NCBI GenBank assembly: GCA_021777365.1
Contig: JAJYDP010000372.1
Location: forward strand, 1 to 5,481
DNA length: 5,481 nucleotides
Reading direction: 5' to 3'
Source: Chloroflexota bacterium
Lineage (GTDB): Bacteria > Chloroflexota > Limnocylindria > Limnocylindrales > CSP1-4
Both the position numbers and the translations under genes were made by a program. Positions 4,999-5,481 of the stretch are shown here, in pieces (the first letter of the stretch is position 1; every line of letters begins with the position of its first letter). Below the pieces are notes generated by a model. It saw only the letters and a list, made by a program, of their open reading frames with translations. It did not search any database and was not told the DNA's origin.

Positions 4999-5481
4999 AT
5001 GCGGGTCGCAATATCCCCTCCAGCGTTGCCGGGGCCGCTAGCCGTGCGACAAGGGGTCACCGCGATCGACGGCGGCGCACCCGACGCGCTCCTGGGCCCC
5101 CCGGACTCCGGGGTCGGTGCGCCTGCCGATCGGGATCGCCCGGCGGAGACCCTGCTGCTCCGGGTGCCGCCGATCCCGAACCGACTGCTGTCGGCGTTCA
5201 AGGCCCGTCGGTACCGCTGTGGGGGATATCGCCCGCAGCAGGCGCGCGAGGTCACACAGGTCCAGCCGGCGCCAGGCCTGCGGTGGCAAACCGGCTCGGG
5301 CGCGACGAGTCACCGGCCGCGACGATCGGGCTCCGGCACGACGATCGGGCGGCAGGTGGCCCCGACGATCGGGCGGCTGGTGGCCCCGACGATCGGCGGC
5401 AGGTGGCCCCGGCGATCGGGCGGCTGGTGGCCCCGCCCCGGCGATCGGCGGCTGGTGGCCCCGACGATCGGCCCGCCCCCG
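4999..5481 (+). other. Region without a convincing gene; one plus-strand frame open to the end
   Basis: No gene can be supported here. A plus-strand frame from an ATG at 4999 (MRVAISPPALPG...) has no stop through 5481, about 161 codons, running into the terminal repeats. The ATG has only a GGGAG one base away, too close for a normal ribosome binding site. The product shows no recognisable domain; a middle stretch (AETLLLRVPPIPNRLLSAF) looks most protein-like. In very GC-rich DNA such open frames arise by chance. Minus-strand frames across 5038-5313 are also open and equally unrecognised. No tRNA-like cloverleaf or insertion-sequence end was seen. It is probably intergenic, possibly with remnants of a decayed gene. 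Confidence 0.3.
5339..5481. repeat. Tandem array of 23-24 bp repeats around CGATCGG, open at window end
   Basis: Five full units lie at 5339-5362, 5363-5386, 5387-5409, 5410-5433 and 5439-5461, with a partial sixth at 5462-5481. A 5-bp insertion (CGCCC) separates units 4 and 5. A degenerate half-unit is at 5319-5338. Each unit reads CGRCGATCGG(G), then CGGCWGGTGGCCC. Units 3 and 5 lack one G after CGATCGG. The W position is A, T, A, T, T, and the third base is A, A, A, G, G, A. The core CGATCG is palindromic. There are no unique spacers, so this is not a CRISPR array. Its function is unknown; it could be an intergenic minisatellite or a protein-binding array. Confidence 0.85.

Larger units (their letters stand above)
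4620..5012 (-). pseudogene. N-terminal membrane fragment of the split LuxR-type regulator (DUF4118-like)
   Basis: In this frame two hydrophobic helices are clear: RLDVALLPVVVAVMATARLA and FWASLVTAFVAAVLIDLQW (plus positions about 4812-4934). With the helix in the downstream frame they resemble the membrane domain called DUF4118, known from KdpD-type sensors. True similarity ends at about 4795, where the 17-bp duplication shifts the frame; the rest is a scrambled tail to a TGA at 4622-4620. The start is undetermined. The frame is open up to 5255, but residues before about 4985 do not look coding. Options are an ATT at 5012 just after GGAGGGG, a GTG at 5060 without a ribosome binding site, or an internal ATG at 4892. 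A first helix expected for a four-helix DUF4118 domain is not visible. It could be a decayed gene, a phase-variable gene, or a sequence error. Confidence 0.5.

Noticed and set aside
4205..5011. Minus-strand open frame of 268 codons starting at TTG 5011 after GGAGGGG
   Set aside because: Despite a possible ribosome binding site, the product is Arg/Pro-rich, lacks the helices and HTH seen in the other two frames, and runs through the regulator and the intergenic region.
5038..5313. Minus-strand open frame of 91 codons
   Set aside because: No recognised domain and no ribosome binding site; both strands are open here, as expected by chance in GC-rich sequence.
5339..5481. CRISPR array
   Set aside because: Units are directly adjacent and have no unique spacers.

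Overview
The window is very GC-rich (around 70% or more by eye), with strongly G/C-ending codons. It fits a high-GC, free-living bacterium. The best guess is Chloroflexota, because proteins built from DUF5671-type membrane repeats and GerMN/Gmad2 lipoproteins beside two-component kinases are familiar there. Actinomycetota cannot be excluded without a database search. No rRNA, tRNA, CRISPR array or transposase was recognised.

Layout. Bases 1-831 (+) carry the C-terminal catalytic half of a sensor histidine kinase; its sensor and membrane part lies before the window. It overlaps by four bases (ATGA, 828-831) a lipoprotein gene (828-1865, +) with a proline-rich linker, a GerMN domain and a Gmad2 domain. 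The pair looks like a kinase plus surface lipoprotein unit, similar in plan to actinobacterial MtrB-LpqB. A 57-base gap separates it from a convergent minus-strand pair. That pair, in transcription order, is a single-pass membrane protein with an extracytoplasmic NTF2-like domain (4202 to 3705) and, 15 bases later, a 588-residue polytopic protein made of six two-helix repeats plus a soluble tail (3689 to 1923).

Upstream on the same minus strand is a membrane-linked LuxR/GerE-type regulator that is split in this sequence. An exact 17-bp tandem duplication (4778-4794 and 4795-4811) puts its DUF4118-like membrane part and its helix-turn-helix part in different frames. Deleting one copy joins the two parts exactly. 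The upstream frame then stops in an ATGA overlap just before the HTH domain, so a free HTH could in principle still be made.

From about 5013 to the end there is no convincing gene. The last 143 bases are a degenerate 23-24 bp tandem repeat centred on CGATCGG that runs off the window. A plus-strand frame stays open from an ATG at 4999 to the end, but coding evidence is weak.

Functionally, the window reads as envelope sensing and signalling: a kinase with a coupled lipoprotein, a membrane-associated transcription factor, and a two-gene membrane complex of unknown role. The most unusual items are the frame-breaking duplication, the sixfold membrane repeat and the terminal repeat array.
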